Origin: Leptospiraceae bacterium
GTDB taxonomy: Bacteria > Spirochaetota > Leptospiria > Leptospirales > Leptonemataceae
Length of the DNA stretch: 45,265 nt
Reading direction: 5' to 3'
NCBI GenBank assembly: GCA_002717505.1
Contig: PBEB01000037.1
Coordinates: 1-45,265, forward strand
This document shows positions 25,435-33,160 of this stretch, piece by piece (within the stretch, counting starts at the first letter, position 1; each line of letters begins with the position of its first letter). Position numbers and translations under genes: made by a program. The notes under the pieces are model-generated. The model was given only the letters and a program-made list of their open reading frames with translations, was not told where the DNA came from and searched no databases.

Positions 25435-26922
25435 ATGAATTTCACGTCCTTTCATTTTGTTTTCTTCTTTTTTACCACGCTGATTCTGGGTCACGTTCTG
25501 AAAGGACGCCCGCAGAGGGCTTTTCTATTAGCCGCCTCCTATTATTTCTATGGAGTATTTGAACCCTACTATCTGGTTCTGATCCTTTTTTCCACTGCCT
25601 GGGATTACCTGGCCGGTATGGCCATTACGGCCAGGCGGGATTGGGAACAGCAGGGAGGAGCCCCTGGCTTTCTGGCCCGGTTGCCGGCCAGAACCTATTT
25701 GATCGGCTCCATATTGATCAATCTGGCACTGCTTGGATACTTCAAGTATACGAATTTTGGCATTACGATGCTAAATGACGTTCATCCCCTGGGCAATTCA
25801 ATGTTTGCCTTTCCGGCAGAGAGCATCCTTCTGCCTGTTGGAATTTCATTCTATACCTTCCAGTCCATGAGCTATACAATCGACGTGTATCGCGGAGTAC
25901 TGGAAGCACGTAAGGATCCCATCGACTTCGCATTGTATGTCACCTTCTTCCCGCAACTGGTAGCCGGCCCTATTGTTCGTGCCACAACGTTTCTCAAGCA
26001 GCTGGATGAAGGTTATAACATCAGAAAGCACGATATTCTGGTGGGAGTAACCAGGATCATAGTGGGTTTCTTTCGTAAGCTCGTTCTTTCCGATAACCTG
26101 GCCCCCGTTGTGAATCAGGTATTTTCCAATCCGGGAGCCTACGGAACAATCGATATCTGGGTGGCTTCTTTCGCTTTTGGCTGGCAGATCTATCTGGACT
26201 TTGCAGGCTATACGGACATCGCGCGAGGAGTGGCACGACTGTTTGGCTACGAGTTTGAGATTAACTTCCTCTATCCTATGGCAGCCTCCAGCATTACCGA
26301 TCACTGGGGCCGATGGCATATCTCCCTTACCACCTGGATTCGGGACTACGTTTTTATTCCTCTGGGAGGCTCTCGTGTAGGACCTGTCCGAGTCTATGTT
26401 AACATTGCCGTTGTCTGGCTGGCCACGGGGATATGGCATGGGGCGGCCTATCATTTCGTCGCCTGGGGCGTCTGGCAGTTTGTAATGATCGCGGCCCACA
26501 GGGTCTATAATTCTACATCTCTGGGTCAGAGACTGAAGGAATCCGGCGGTTTGATCTACAACATCGCCTCCAGAGTATTTCTATTTTTCTGTCTCAGTTT
26601 TGGATTTATCTGGTTTCGCGCTCCGGATATGACCACAGCCAATCTGATGCATGGAAGACAGTTTGGTTTTGAGAATCTAAACGAATCTCTGGTATTTAAT
26701 AGCGCTCTGTTCTCTCACAATCAACTCAAGGGCTTGAATGAGTTTATTGTGCTTCTGGGACTGCTCTGGGTTTATGAAATCTTTTTTAACAGGTATCAAC
26801 TGGAGTATTTCTGGAAGCCAGAGAACCGCAAGAAGCTAATCGGGATTCTGATCGCGATGATCTACATGATCATTGCCATGACTCCGGCGGAAACTCCGAA
26901 CTTCCTGTATTTTCAATTCTAA
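25435..26922 (+). CDS. MBOAT-family O-acyltransferase (AlgI-like)
   Basis: A 495-residue multi-pass membrane protein from ATG 25435; TTG at 25429 would add two residues. The MBOAT hallmarks are present: LPVGISFYTFQSMSYTIDVYRG, FFPQLVAGPIVR, HWGRWHISLTTWIRDYVFIPLGG and GIWHGAAYHF (catalytic His near 335). These match the AlgI/DltB-like branch, which passes acyl groups across the membrane to extracellular polysaccharides or envelope glycans. The usual partner is an SGNH-type protein; candidates in this window are the DUF1574-like proteins near 44-45 kb and the SGNH lipoproteins, none adjacent. It is divergent from the Cys-rich lipoprotein gene. Confidence 0.93.
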   Translation: MNFTSFHFVFFFFTTLILGHVLKGRPQRAFLLAASYYFYGVFEPYYLVLILFSTAWDYLAGMAITARRDWEQQGGAPGFLARLPARTYLIGSILINLALLGYFKYTNFGITMLNDVHPLGNSMFAFPAESILLPVGISFYTFQSMSYTIDVYRGVLEARKDPIDFALYVTFFPQLVAGPIVRATTFLKQLDEGYNIRKHDILVGVTRIIVGFFRKLVLSDNLAPVVNQVFSNPGAYGTIDIWVASFAFGWQIYLDFAGYTDIARGVARLFGYEFEINFLYPMAASSITDHWGRWHISLTTWIRDYVFIPLGGSRVGPVRVYVNIAVVWLATGIWHGAAYHFVAWGVWQFVMIAAHRVYNSTSLGQRLKESGGLIYNIASRVFLFFCLSFGFIWFRAPDMTTANLMHGRQFGFENLNESLVFNSALFSHNQLKGLNEFIVLLGLLWVYEIFFNRYQLEYFWKPENRKKLIGILIAMIYMIIAMTPAETPNFLYFQF

Positions 26923-27175
26923 CATTCTTGGGCGCTTCGCAAAGAGCGGGCCATCCGCCGAAACATGGAATAGATGGAATGAAAGCCGCATGGCAAGTAA
27001 AGCTTAGTAGAAATTCTATAGATCAACGATGATCCAGGCTGGTCCGGTCATCGGCCTTTGCACAGGAAGCGCCGATCCGTATTCCTGCGCCTACCGACGC
27101 AAGCACAGGATGCCTTCTGAAGCTCTCCTTTTTTACTGGACTTTTCAGGGCCCCCGCAATACGCCATTGGTCCAG

Positions 27176-27769
27176 ATGAAAAAGATTCAGGTAAAACAGG
27201 AATTCGATGTACCCCTTCAGAAGCTGCTGGATGCCCGACAGGAAAGGTATAAGCACCTGGATAAGTTCCCGGAGCTGAAGAATGTCCATATTGAAGAGGA
27301 AACCCGGGAGGGGGATACACTCAAACAGGTGAGGCATATTGCCATTTCCGAATCCTTGCCTCAGGTAGTGGCTACTCTACTGCCCAGCGGAGCGGACACC
27401 CTGGTGGAAACCTCTACGTTTCTGGAAACCACACATATTCACAATTTTCGCGTGGTACCCGGAGGCGACCTGGATCATCTCTTCGTAATCGAAGGGGAAA
27501 GCAAATACTACGAACTGGACGGCAATCGCGCTGCTCGGGATTACGATATCAAAGTTACCAGTAAAGCTTTTCTGGTAAGCGGGCTTGTTGAAAGTGCAAT
27601 AGCCGATGTTTATGCCAAGCAGCTGGAGAAGGACAAAAAGTCCATTCTGAACTTTATTGAGGTGCTGGAGAAGGAAAGTGGTGGAGAATCCAGATTCGGG
27701 CCGCGCCGAAGTACTTCTAGAGGCCCTACCCTACATTCAAAAGTTCCACGGCAAAACCATCGTAATTAA
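27176..27769 (+). CDS. DUF2505-like (SRPBCC) protein overlapping argB
   Basis: A 197-residue protein starting at ATG 27176 (MKKIQVKQEFDVPLQKLLDA). The pattern, with 'FD.P...L..AR..RY.....FP', a long beta region and a C-terminal helix (YAKQLEKDKKSILNFIEVLEKE), resembles DUF2505, a branch of the SRPBCC fold with unknown function. A longer frame back to 27029 contains unlikely sequence and is not used. The last 30 or so residues (after EKESGG) have a very different, basic and Ser/Arg-rich composition. They are read over the start of argB in another frame, so the frame runs through 92 bp of the next gene. Either this is a true long overlap or a frameshift has removed the original stop. Confidence 0.7.
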   Translation: MKKIQVKQEFDVPLQKLLDARQERYKHLDKFPELKNVHIEEETREGDTLKQVRHIAISESLPQVVATLLPSGADTLVETSTFLETTHIHNFRVVPGGDLDHLFVIEGESKYYELDGNRAARDYDIKVTSKAFLVSGLVESAIADVYAKQLEKDKKSILNFIEVLEKESGGESRFGPRRSTSRGPTLHSKVPRQNHRN

Positions 27770-28583
27770 ATATGGTGGAGCCGCTATGGAACAGGCCGCT
27801 CTTCAGGATAAATTCGCTCGGGACGTAGTCCTGCTTCGCTATGTAGGCATGCGACCGGTGATAGTGCATGGTGGAGGCCCTCGCATCAACCGATTGCTGG
27901 ATCGTCTGGGCATTGCCAGTCAATTTGTAGATGGCCACAGAGTTACGGACCATGCAGCCATGGAAGTGGCCGAAATGGTCCTATCTGGAAACATTAATAA
28001 AGAAATTGTATCTCTGATCAATCGCGAAGGCGGACGGGCTGTAGGTATCTCCGGCCGGGACGGCAACCTTGCCACCGCTACCGAACACTCCATTGAGAAG
28101 TCCCTGGACGATGGCTCTACCGAACGAGTGAGCCTGGGACGTGTGGGCACCGTAAATGCACGCTCTGTTGATCCACAGGTCATTCGCGATCTTATAGATA
28201 GCGAATACATCCCTGTGATCGCACCCATAGCGGCCGATGAAAAAGGCGAAAGCATGAATGTGAATGCTGATACCATGGCCGGAGCCATCGCTTCAGCGCT
28301 ACGAGCAGAAAAACTAATATTACTCACCGACACCAGGGGCATACTGGATGGCGATAAAACTCTGACCGGCCTGACCCCCAGAGATGTGGATGAACTGATT
28401 CAGAAGAAGGTAATCTCCGGAGGTATGCTTCCAAAAACCCGATGCTGTACCGATGCCCTTCAGGCAGGTGTGCGAAGAGCGCACATAATAGATGGCCGGG
28501 TACCCCATGCTTTACTTCTGGAGGTCTTTACAGATCATGGCGTGGGCACTCTCATTACCCCCGAAGTACAGGTCTGGGTCTGA
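27678..28583 (+). CDS. argB: Acetylglutamate kinase
   Basis: A 301-residue protein (300 if the second GTG at 27681 is used) that phosphorylates N-acetylglutamate in arginine biosynthesis, in the cytoplasm. Family motifs: TIVIKYGGAAM, VIVHGGGPRINRLL, FVDGHRVTD, VISGGMLPKTRCCTDAL and a C-terminal DHGVGTLI. The DTRGILD and NVNADTMAGAIA segments are also typical of NAGK. Two GTG codons in a row are possible starts, with GGAG (27667-27670) 7 bases upstream of the first. The start lies inside the DUF2505-like frame. No other arg genes are nearby, so it is isolated from its pathway. apt follows 39 bp later. Confidence 0.95.
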   Translation: MVENPDSGRAEVLLEALPYIQKFHGKTIVIKYGGAAMEQAALQDKFARDVVLLRYVGMRPVIVHGGGPRINRLLDRLGIASQFVDGHRVTDHAAMEVAEMVLSGNINKEIVSLINREGGRAVGISGRDGNLATATEHSIEKSLDDGSTERVSLGRVGTVNARSVDPQVIRDLIDSEYIPVIAPIAADEKGESMNVNADTMAGAIASALRAEKLILLTDTRGILDGDKTLTGLTPRDVDELIQKKVISGGMLPKTRCCTDALQAGVRRAHIIDGRVPHALLLEVFTDHGVGTLITPEVQVWV

Positions 28584-28622
28584 TCATCTGAATCAGAGCC
28601 CTGCCAGAAAAAGAGGAAATCA

Positions 28623-29168
28623 ATGCATGCAATAGATGAAAAATACATTCGAGACGTCATTCGCACAATCCCGGACTGGCCAGAAAAAGGTGTGATGTTT
28701 CGCGATATCACCACAATCTTTCAGGATTCCAGGGCCTTGCGCGGAATCATGGATTCCCTTATTCAAAGATACATCGACAAGAAAATTGATGTGGTGGCTG
28801 GCATCGACGCTCGTGGATTCCTTCTTGGAGTAACCGTGGCCTATGCGCTGAACATCTCCTTCGTTCCAGTGCGCAAGAAGGGCAAACTCCCCTGGGAAAC
28901 AATTTCGCAGAAGTATACTCTGGAATACGGCGAAGCAGAAATTGAAGTGCATAAGGATGCATGCCAGAAAGGAGACCGAGTTGTTTTGATGGATGATCTG
29001 ATTGCCACCGGCGGAACCATGGAGGCTGGAATGAAGCTTCTGGACAGCCTGGGAGCGGAGGTTGTGGAAGCGGCCTGCATTGTGGATCTACCGGATCTGG
29101 GTGGTTCGGCCAAACTTCGCAACGCAGGAACTCCGGTCTTTGCCATCTGTGAATTTGAAGGCGATTGA
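28623..29168 (+). CDS. apt: Adenine phosphoribosyltransferase
   Basis: A 181-residue type-I phosphoribosyltransferase that salvages adenine to AMP with PRPP. The sequence has the apt N-terminus (IRTIPDWPEKGVMFRDITTI), VVAGIDARGFLLG, PVRKKGKLPWE and the PRPP loop VVLMDDLIATGGTMEAG. Length is normal. ATG 28623 has AGAGG seven bases upstream. Cytoplasmic. It may be transcribed with argB (39 bp gap). A small GCGGTACCGC palindrome follows in the 157-bp gap to the next gene, and no clear terminator is seen. Confidence 0.96.
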   Translation: MHAIDEKYIRDVIRTIPDWPEKGVMFRDITTIFQDSRALRGIMDSLIQRYIDKKIDVVAGIDARGFLLGVTVAYALNISFVPVRKKGKLPWETISQKYTLEYGEAEIEVHKDACQKGDRVVLMDDLIATGGTMEAGMKLLDSLGAEVVEAACIVDLPDLGGSAKLRNAGTPVFAICEFEGD

Positions 29169-29325
29169 ACCAGTTCGCCTTCCAGAGCGGAAAGGGCCAG
29201 CTTCCGGTTGATCCGGTATAGCGGTACCGCATCCGCTAAAGCCTGGCCGGGAAAGAAATTCAGTTCGGCCACACCTGATTTCAGTATCGAACTTCCAAAC
29301 CTCTGGAGAGTCTAACCATCAAGCC

Positions 29326-29703
29326 ATGAGATCCGCCATCGCATTTACTTTTTGCCTGGTGCTTGCGCCGGGCGCCCTTCTGGCCGCCCCGGGCTATCCG
29401 GAAGCTACCGAGATCCTGAAGCAGGAATGGAAGAAACGGTACCCTGCAGAGTTGAAGAAAATCAAAGCCAACCCGGAAGGGAAAGGGGTGTATCGCACTC
29501 GAGAAAAAGCCGGACTGACCTATTACTATCACTTTCGAGTTTCTGTACCCCGATTGGTTCGCGGCGATGGCCTGGAATTGAACGAATCCGGGCTCCGAGA
29601 GATTGAACTCTGGATGCGGTTTCGCCCATCCGCCGAGAGCTATGATCTTGCCTTTGTGCGCAGGGATTTGCTTCCCGGCGGCGGTGTCTGGGTGCGCATC
29701 TAG
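29326..29703 (+). CDS. Small exported hypothetical protein
   Basis: A 125-residue protein with a Sec-type signal peptide (FTFCLVLAPGALLAAPG) and probable cleavage after the Ala-rich segment near residue 20. The mature part is about 100 residues, with a charged helix (EATEILKQEWKKRYPAEL) then a beta-rich end (YYYHFRVSVPR, IELWMRFRPS). No lipobox and no known family recognised. It is probably periplasmic. It lies between apt and the uridylyltransferase with gaps of 157 and 123 bp, so cotranscription is possible but unsupported. Confidence 0.7.
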   Translation: MRSAIAFTFCLVLAPGALLAAPGYPEATEILKQEWKKRYPAELKKIKANPEGKGVYRTREKAGLTYYYHFRVSVPRLVRGDGLELNESGLREIELWMRFRPSAESYDLAFVRRDLLPGGGVWVRI

Positions 29704-29826
29704 TTGCTCCTTTTACCAACGCATTGCGAAGCTCCAACCCCTAACTGACATCAGAAAGCCCGGGATCTCCATCCTCCGGAAAAAAGACATGGACACCTCA
29801 GCGCCCCGTGTTCATAGCGAATCAAT

Positions 29827-31218
29827 ATGACACGACCGTCCTGGGAAGAAATTCAGTCCAGCATTGAACAGAGGATGCGATCTGCATCGGTGCATGATAT
29901 CTGCATTCAGGATTTTCTGGATAAAACCAGAAAGGTTTTCGATGGAGCCACTGGACTTGTGGACTGGAAGGCCATCGGAGACTTGAACGCAGAAGACATA
30001 GTGGAGATGGATTCCCTTCCTTTGCCTGAAGATTCCAGTGCTATCTCAAAGTTTGCCATCATAAAGTTAAACGGCGGCCTGGGAACCTCTATGGGGTTGA
30101 GCCAGGCGAAATCTCTGATCCACATTCGCAGGGATGCCACGTTCTTTGACATTATCCTGAAACAGGTCAGGCACCTCAGGGAAAAAACCGGGCTTCAAAT
30201 CCCTCTGCTATTTATGAATTCATTTAACACGCGGGAAGATACCCTGAACTACCCGGGCATCGCCGACATAAACCAGGACCTGGAGCTATCCGCGGACTTC
30301 ATACAGAACCAGGTACCACGGCTGAATGCAGAATCCCTGCTTCCCGTAGGGGATGGAAACCATGGGTCTCACTGGTGCCCACCTGGTCATGGAGACATTT
30401 ACAACTCGCTCTGGATCTCGGGAATCCTGGAAATCCTGCTGGAAAAAGGGTTCAGCCATGCATTCATATCCAATGGCGATAACCTGGGCGCAGTAATGCA
30501 TTCCGGTATCGCACACCACATGATTCAGGAAGGCCTGGACTTCGCAATGGAAGTTACACCCAAAACCAGAGCCGATATAAAAGGTGGAGTATTATACCGT
30601 AGCCTAACGGGGCAGAAGCGAATCGAGCTTCTGGAGACCGCTCAGGTGCCACCAGACAATAAGGATGATTTCGAAGACATCAGTCGGTTCAAGGACTTCT
30701 CCATCAATAACCTCTGGGTAAGCCTGGAGTCTTTGAGGGATCGGCTGAAAAAGGGACCATTATCACTTTCCTTGATTGTAAATCAGAAGAGCTACGAAGA
30801 CCAGCCTGTTCTTCAGCTGGAATCAGCCATGGGAGCGGCCGTTGGTCAATTCGATCGAACAAGGATGATCCGAGTACCGAGGAAGCGATTCGCGCCAGTA
30901 AAGAGCTGTGCTGATCTTCTAGTGCGCCGAAGCGATGCCTGCGAACTGGACGAAAACCAGGCCCTGATTCTCCGGTCCAATGTGGAGCCAGTAATTCAAC
31001 TGGACGACAACTACAAGAAGGTTCAGGATTTCGAAGCCTACTTCCCGGAAGTGCCTTCGCTCCTTTCAGCACATTCTCTTACAGTAGAGGGCCCATGGCT
31101 TTTCGATGCTCCGATAAAAATTCAGGGAGATGTTCGCCTGATGAATCGCACGGGAGCACAGAAAAAAATCTCCGGATTCAAACGCAGCACATTCAAGGAT
31201 GAGTCCGTGAAGCCTTGA
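29827..31218 (+). CDS. UTP-glucose-1-phosphate uridylyltransferase, UDPGP family
   Basis: A 463-residue UDPGP-type pyrophosphorylase, which makes UDP-glucose (or UDP-N-acetylhexosamine) from UTP and the sugar 1-phosphate. Signature residues: LNGGLGTSMG (81-90) with Lys95, VGDGNHGSHWCPPGHGDIY (176-194 region) and SNGDNLGA. The NGGLGT loop and the PPGHGD motif place it in the eukaryotic-like UGP branch rather than the GalU branch common in most bacteria. Cytoplasmic. UDP-glucose supplies glycan and envelope synthesis and could feed the glycosyltransferase in this window. The start ATG has a weak Shine-Dalgarno sequence. Confidence 0.9.
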   Translation: MTRPSWEEIQSSIEQRMRSASVHDICIQDFLDKTRKVFDGATGLVDWKAIGDLNAEDIVEMDSLPLPEDSSAISKFAIIKLNGGLGTSMGLSQAKSLIHIRRDATFFDIILKQVRHLREKTGLQIPLLFMNSFNTREDTLNYPGIADINQDLELSADFIQNQVPRLNAESLLPVGDGNHGSHWCPPGHGDIYNSLWISGILEILLEKGFSHAFISNGDNLGAVMHSGIAHHMIQEGLDFAMEVTPKTRADIKGGVLYRSLTGQKRIELLETAQVPPDNKDDFEDISRFKDFSINNLWVSLESLRDRLKKGPLSLSLIVNQKSYEDQPVLQLESAMGAAVGQFDRTRMIRVPRKRFAPVKSCADLLVRRSDACELDENQALILRSNVEPVIQLDDNYKKVQDFEAYFPEVPSLLSAHSLTVEGPWLFDAPIKIQGDVRLMNRTGAQKKISGFKRSTFKDESVKP

Positions 31219-31319
31219 AGTCCATCCCGAACCTTTGTGGCCATTTAGCGGAAATTGAGGAGAAATCGAGGGAGACTGAATAGAGAGTGATGAGAGCAAG
31301 GGATTGGACTACCAGCACC

Positions 31320-31400
31320 TCTTCAATGTCACATCTCTGCAGTGTCGCGCCTCTTCCTGGTCGCTTTTCTGCGGTATCGCATTTCTTCAGTATCGCGCCT
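31320..31400. repeat. 16-bp imperfect tandem repeat, five units
   Basis: Units begin at 31320, 31336, 31352, 31368 and 31384, an exact 16-bp period, with consensus TCTKCRGTRTCGCRYY. Units 1, 2, 4 and 5 fit closely and unit 3 at 12 of 16 positions. Flanking units are not recognisable. Because 16 is not a multiple of three, it is not a coding repeat. It sits about 120 bp upstream of a TATAAT box and the Mpo1-like gene. Confidence 0.75.
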
Positions 31401-31494
31401 TTCCGTCACGACTGTAACAATTGATACATGCAGGTCCTTGCTTCGCCCTTTTTTTCGCCGCAATTGATTTTGCGTCTAAATAGCACATTTATTC

Positions 31495-31526
31495 AAGACA
31501 GACCCGAGCAGTCATGCTAGTATAAT
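31495..31526 (+). promoter_or_regulatory. Candidate promoter of the Mpo1-like gene
   Basis: A perfect TATAAT at 31521-31526 lies 33 bp before the start codon at 31559. The -35 region is poor: AAGACA at 31495-31500 has a 20-bp spacer, and GACAGA at 31497 has 18. Prediction rests mainly on the -10 box. Confidence 0.5.
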
Positions 31527-31558
31527 ATCAGAACGGGCGAATGCTCGGGGAGGATATC

Positions 31559-32098
31559 ATGCGATTTGCAAAACAGATGGCTTTCTACTCTGCCTACCAT
31601 CAGGAAAAACGAAACATTCTGATTCATGTAGTGGGAGTGCCAACAATCACCTTTTCTCTGCTACTGGTTCTGAGCTGGATTAACATACCTGTCCTTGAGG
31701 GCATTCCAGTTACGGTAGCCATGGTATTTACTGCAGCTGTGCTGCTTTACTATTTCACTCTGGACTTTATTTTTGCTTTCACAGCTACCCTGCTGTTCGG
31801 AGGACTTCTGGCCGCGGCCCATTACCTTTCCCTTCATGTAGATTCAACTACGGGCTGGGTAATTTTTGGTGCCGCTCAGATTCTGGGCTGGGGCACTCAA
31901 TTCTACGGACACTTCGTATTCGAAAAGGATCGCCCTGCATTATTCGATAACCTGTTTCAAGCATTGATCAGCGCTCCGCTGTTTGTTGTAGCAGATGTAT
32001 TTTTTGAACTGGGATTCCGCAAGGATCTCGAAAACGAAGTCAAGCAGGTGCTTTCAGAACAGGGTAAGCTCAAGACATTCGAAGCTGTGGCTTCCTGA
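31559..32098 (+). CDS. Mpo1-like (DUF962/YGL010w) membrane protein
   Basis: A 179-residue protein from ATG 31559, with GGGAGG six bases upstream, which decides the start against ATG 31541. The N-terminal motif SAYHQEKRNILIHVVGVP matches the 'Y..H....N...H..G.P' pattern of the Mpo1/DUF962 family, and FYGHFVFEKDRPALF provides the second conserved 'GH...E..RPA' motif. It has about four transmembrane helices. Yeast Mpo1 is an iron-dependent dioxygenase in fatty acid alpha-oxidation, and the substrate of bacterial homologues is not established. The conserved His residues needed for iron binding appear intact. A strong hairpin follows the stop. Confidence 0.87.
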   Translation: MRFAKQMAFYSAYHQEKRNILIHVVGVPTITFSLLLVLSWINIPVLEGIPVTVAMVFTAAVLLYYFTLDFIFAFTATLLFGGLLAAAHYLSLHVDSTTGWVIFGAAQILGWGTQFYGHFVFEKDRPALFDNLFQALISAPLFVVADVFFELGFRKDLENEVKQVLSEQGKLKTFEAVAS

Positions 32099-32134
32099 GC
32101 TATTATCCAGAATTAACACTCACTCTCAAGCTTT

Positions 32135-32160
32135 GCAGCTGAGCCATCCGGTTCAGCTGC
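32135..32160. terminator. Strong hairpin between convergent genes
   Basis: GCAGCTGAGCC (32135-32145) and GGTTCAGCTGC (32150-32160) form an 11-bp stem with one G.T pair and a 4-base loop (ATCC). The 3' arm overlaps the stop codon of the AraC-type gene. On the plus strand it is followed by GTCTTTCC, a weak T tract. It probably terminates the Mpo1-like gene and perhaps both genes. Confidence 0.6.
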
Positions 32161-32968
32161 GTCTTTCCTGATTCCAGACCTGGTTACAGAAGTGAGCCAT
32201 GACCGATGCTCTTTCCCCGAACACAGCTGAAGGCGATATACCGAACAATTCCTTGAAGCTACGGCTCATATGAGCGGAATCGGAGAATCCTGCTTCATGG
32301 GCTGCTTCCGTAAGGGTCCTTCCATCCTTGAGCATGAATGCAGCCTTTTGCATTCGGGCCCAGAGCGCATATCTTCGCACCGGTATGCCCACCTGCTTTT
32401 TGAAAAGATGCATGAAGCGATGCTCGGACAGTCCAGCGCCAATGGCGAGCTCCGCTACTGATAGGATTTCAGGTAATGAATCATGAATATGTTGCAGGCT
32501 GGCGCTGATCCGAGGATCCACCTCCGCCTCCGGATTGGAGTCCGTATTCGCTTCGAACAATGCAATCATTTGAAAAAATCGATGGGACGCTTCCTCACAG
32601 CCTTCACCTTCCAATCCGGAGATCACCGACCGCAGGCTATCCAGTTCCCTTTGATCCATTACATGCAGAGCTTCCATCGGGAATCGATACATTTCTGGCA
32701 CTACCTGCAGTACCAGCATCGTAGTTGAATCTCCCATCAGTCGATGTCGGAGGCCTGGTCCCAGAATGACCCCGGAATGACGATGTTCCGGACCATCCTC
32801 CTCGAGCATTAATCCAAAGGTCTGGCTTTCTTCCAGAGACAATAGCAAGGAAGATGCATGGTGCGCATGAAAATCGGTATGCAGCCCCAACCCCACAAAG
32901 AGAATCCGACCGGGAAATACATAAAGCTGCCCCTGTAGATCTCCGGTCTTATTCTCTTCTCTCTTCAT
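32153..32968 (-). CDS. AraC-family transcriptional regulator
   Basis: A 271-residue regulator. The N-terminal 150 residues form a cupin-like sensing domain (FHAHHASSLLLSLEE). The C-terminal region has two helix-turn-helix motifs: LSVAELAIGAGLSEHRFMHLFKKQVG and LTEAAHEAGFSDSAHMSRSFKELFGISPS, the second containing the conserved AraC 'GF.....F.R.FK...G..P' signature. ATG 32968 is taken as the start; TTG 32992 would add eight residues. It is divergent from the chemoreceptor gene (192 bp apart), so it may regulate itself and that gene. The ligand is unknown. The gene end overlaps the hairpin shared with the Mpo1-like gene. Confidence 0.92.
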   Translation of the reverse strand: MKREENKTGDLQGQLYVFPGRILFVGLGLHTDFHAHHASSLLLSLEESQTFGLMLEEDGPEHRHSGVILGPGLRHRLMGDSTTMLVLQVVPEMYRFPMEALHVMDQRELDSLRSVISGLEGEGCEEASHRFFQMIALFEANTDSNPEAEVDPRISASLQHIHDSLPEILSVAELAIGAGLSEHRFMHLFKKQVGIPVRRYALWARMQKAAFMLKDGRTLTEAAHEAGFSDSAHMSRSFKELFGISPSAVFGERASVMAHFCNQVWNQERRS

Positions 32969-33095
32969 GGATCGGCGTGTCTTTATGAACAAATCCGCAT
33001 TCCCACGGATCTGGAATAGAAGATAGAATGAGGATACCGGTAAAATGCAACATTATTTCTGGCCTGAGCACATAACGAAATGAATGGATTTCAGA

Positions 33096-33126
33096 TTGAT
33101 GAATGTTCAGTCCGTAACTATAGTTA
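33096..33126 (+). promoter_or_regulatory. Promoter with palindrome over the -10 box
   Basis: TTGATG (33096-33101) and TATAGT (33119-33124) are spaced by exactly 17 bp, giving a good sigma70-type promoter. The -10 box lies in the 12-bp palindrome TAACTATAGTTA (33115-33126). The chemoreceptor gene starts 37 bp later. The palindrome could be a regulator site, but this is an inference. Confidence 0.6.
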
Positions 33127-33160
33127 AGGGATAGCTTACCGGGGATGCCGGCCACCAACC

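Larger units (their letters stand above)
31219..31558 (+). other. 340-bp intergenic region with repeat and promoter
   Basis: Between the uridylyltransferase and the Mpo1-like gene. It holds the 16-bp tandem repeat (31320-31400), an unremarkable pyrimidine-rich stretch with a T run near 31448, and a TATAAT box at 31521. No other gene is supported. Confidence 0.6.

Noticed and set aside
31400-31416. A sixth copy of the 16-bp repeat
   Set aside because: Only about 6 of 16 positions agree with the consensus.
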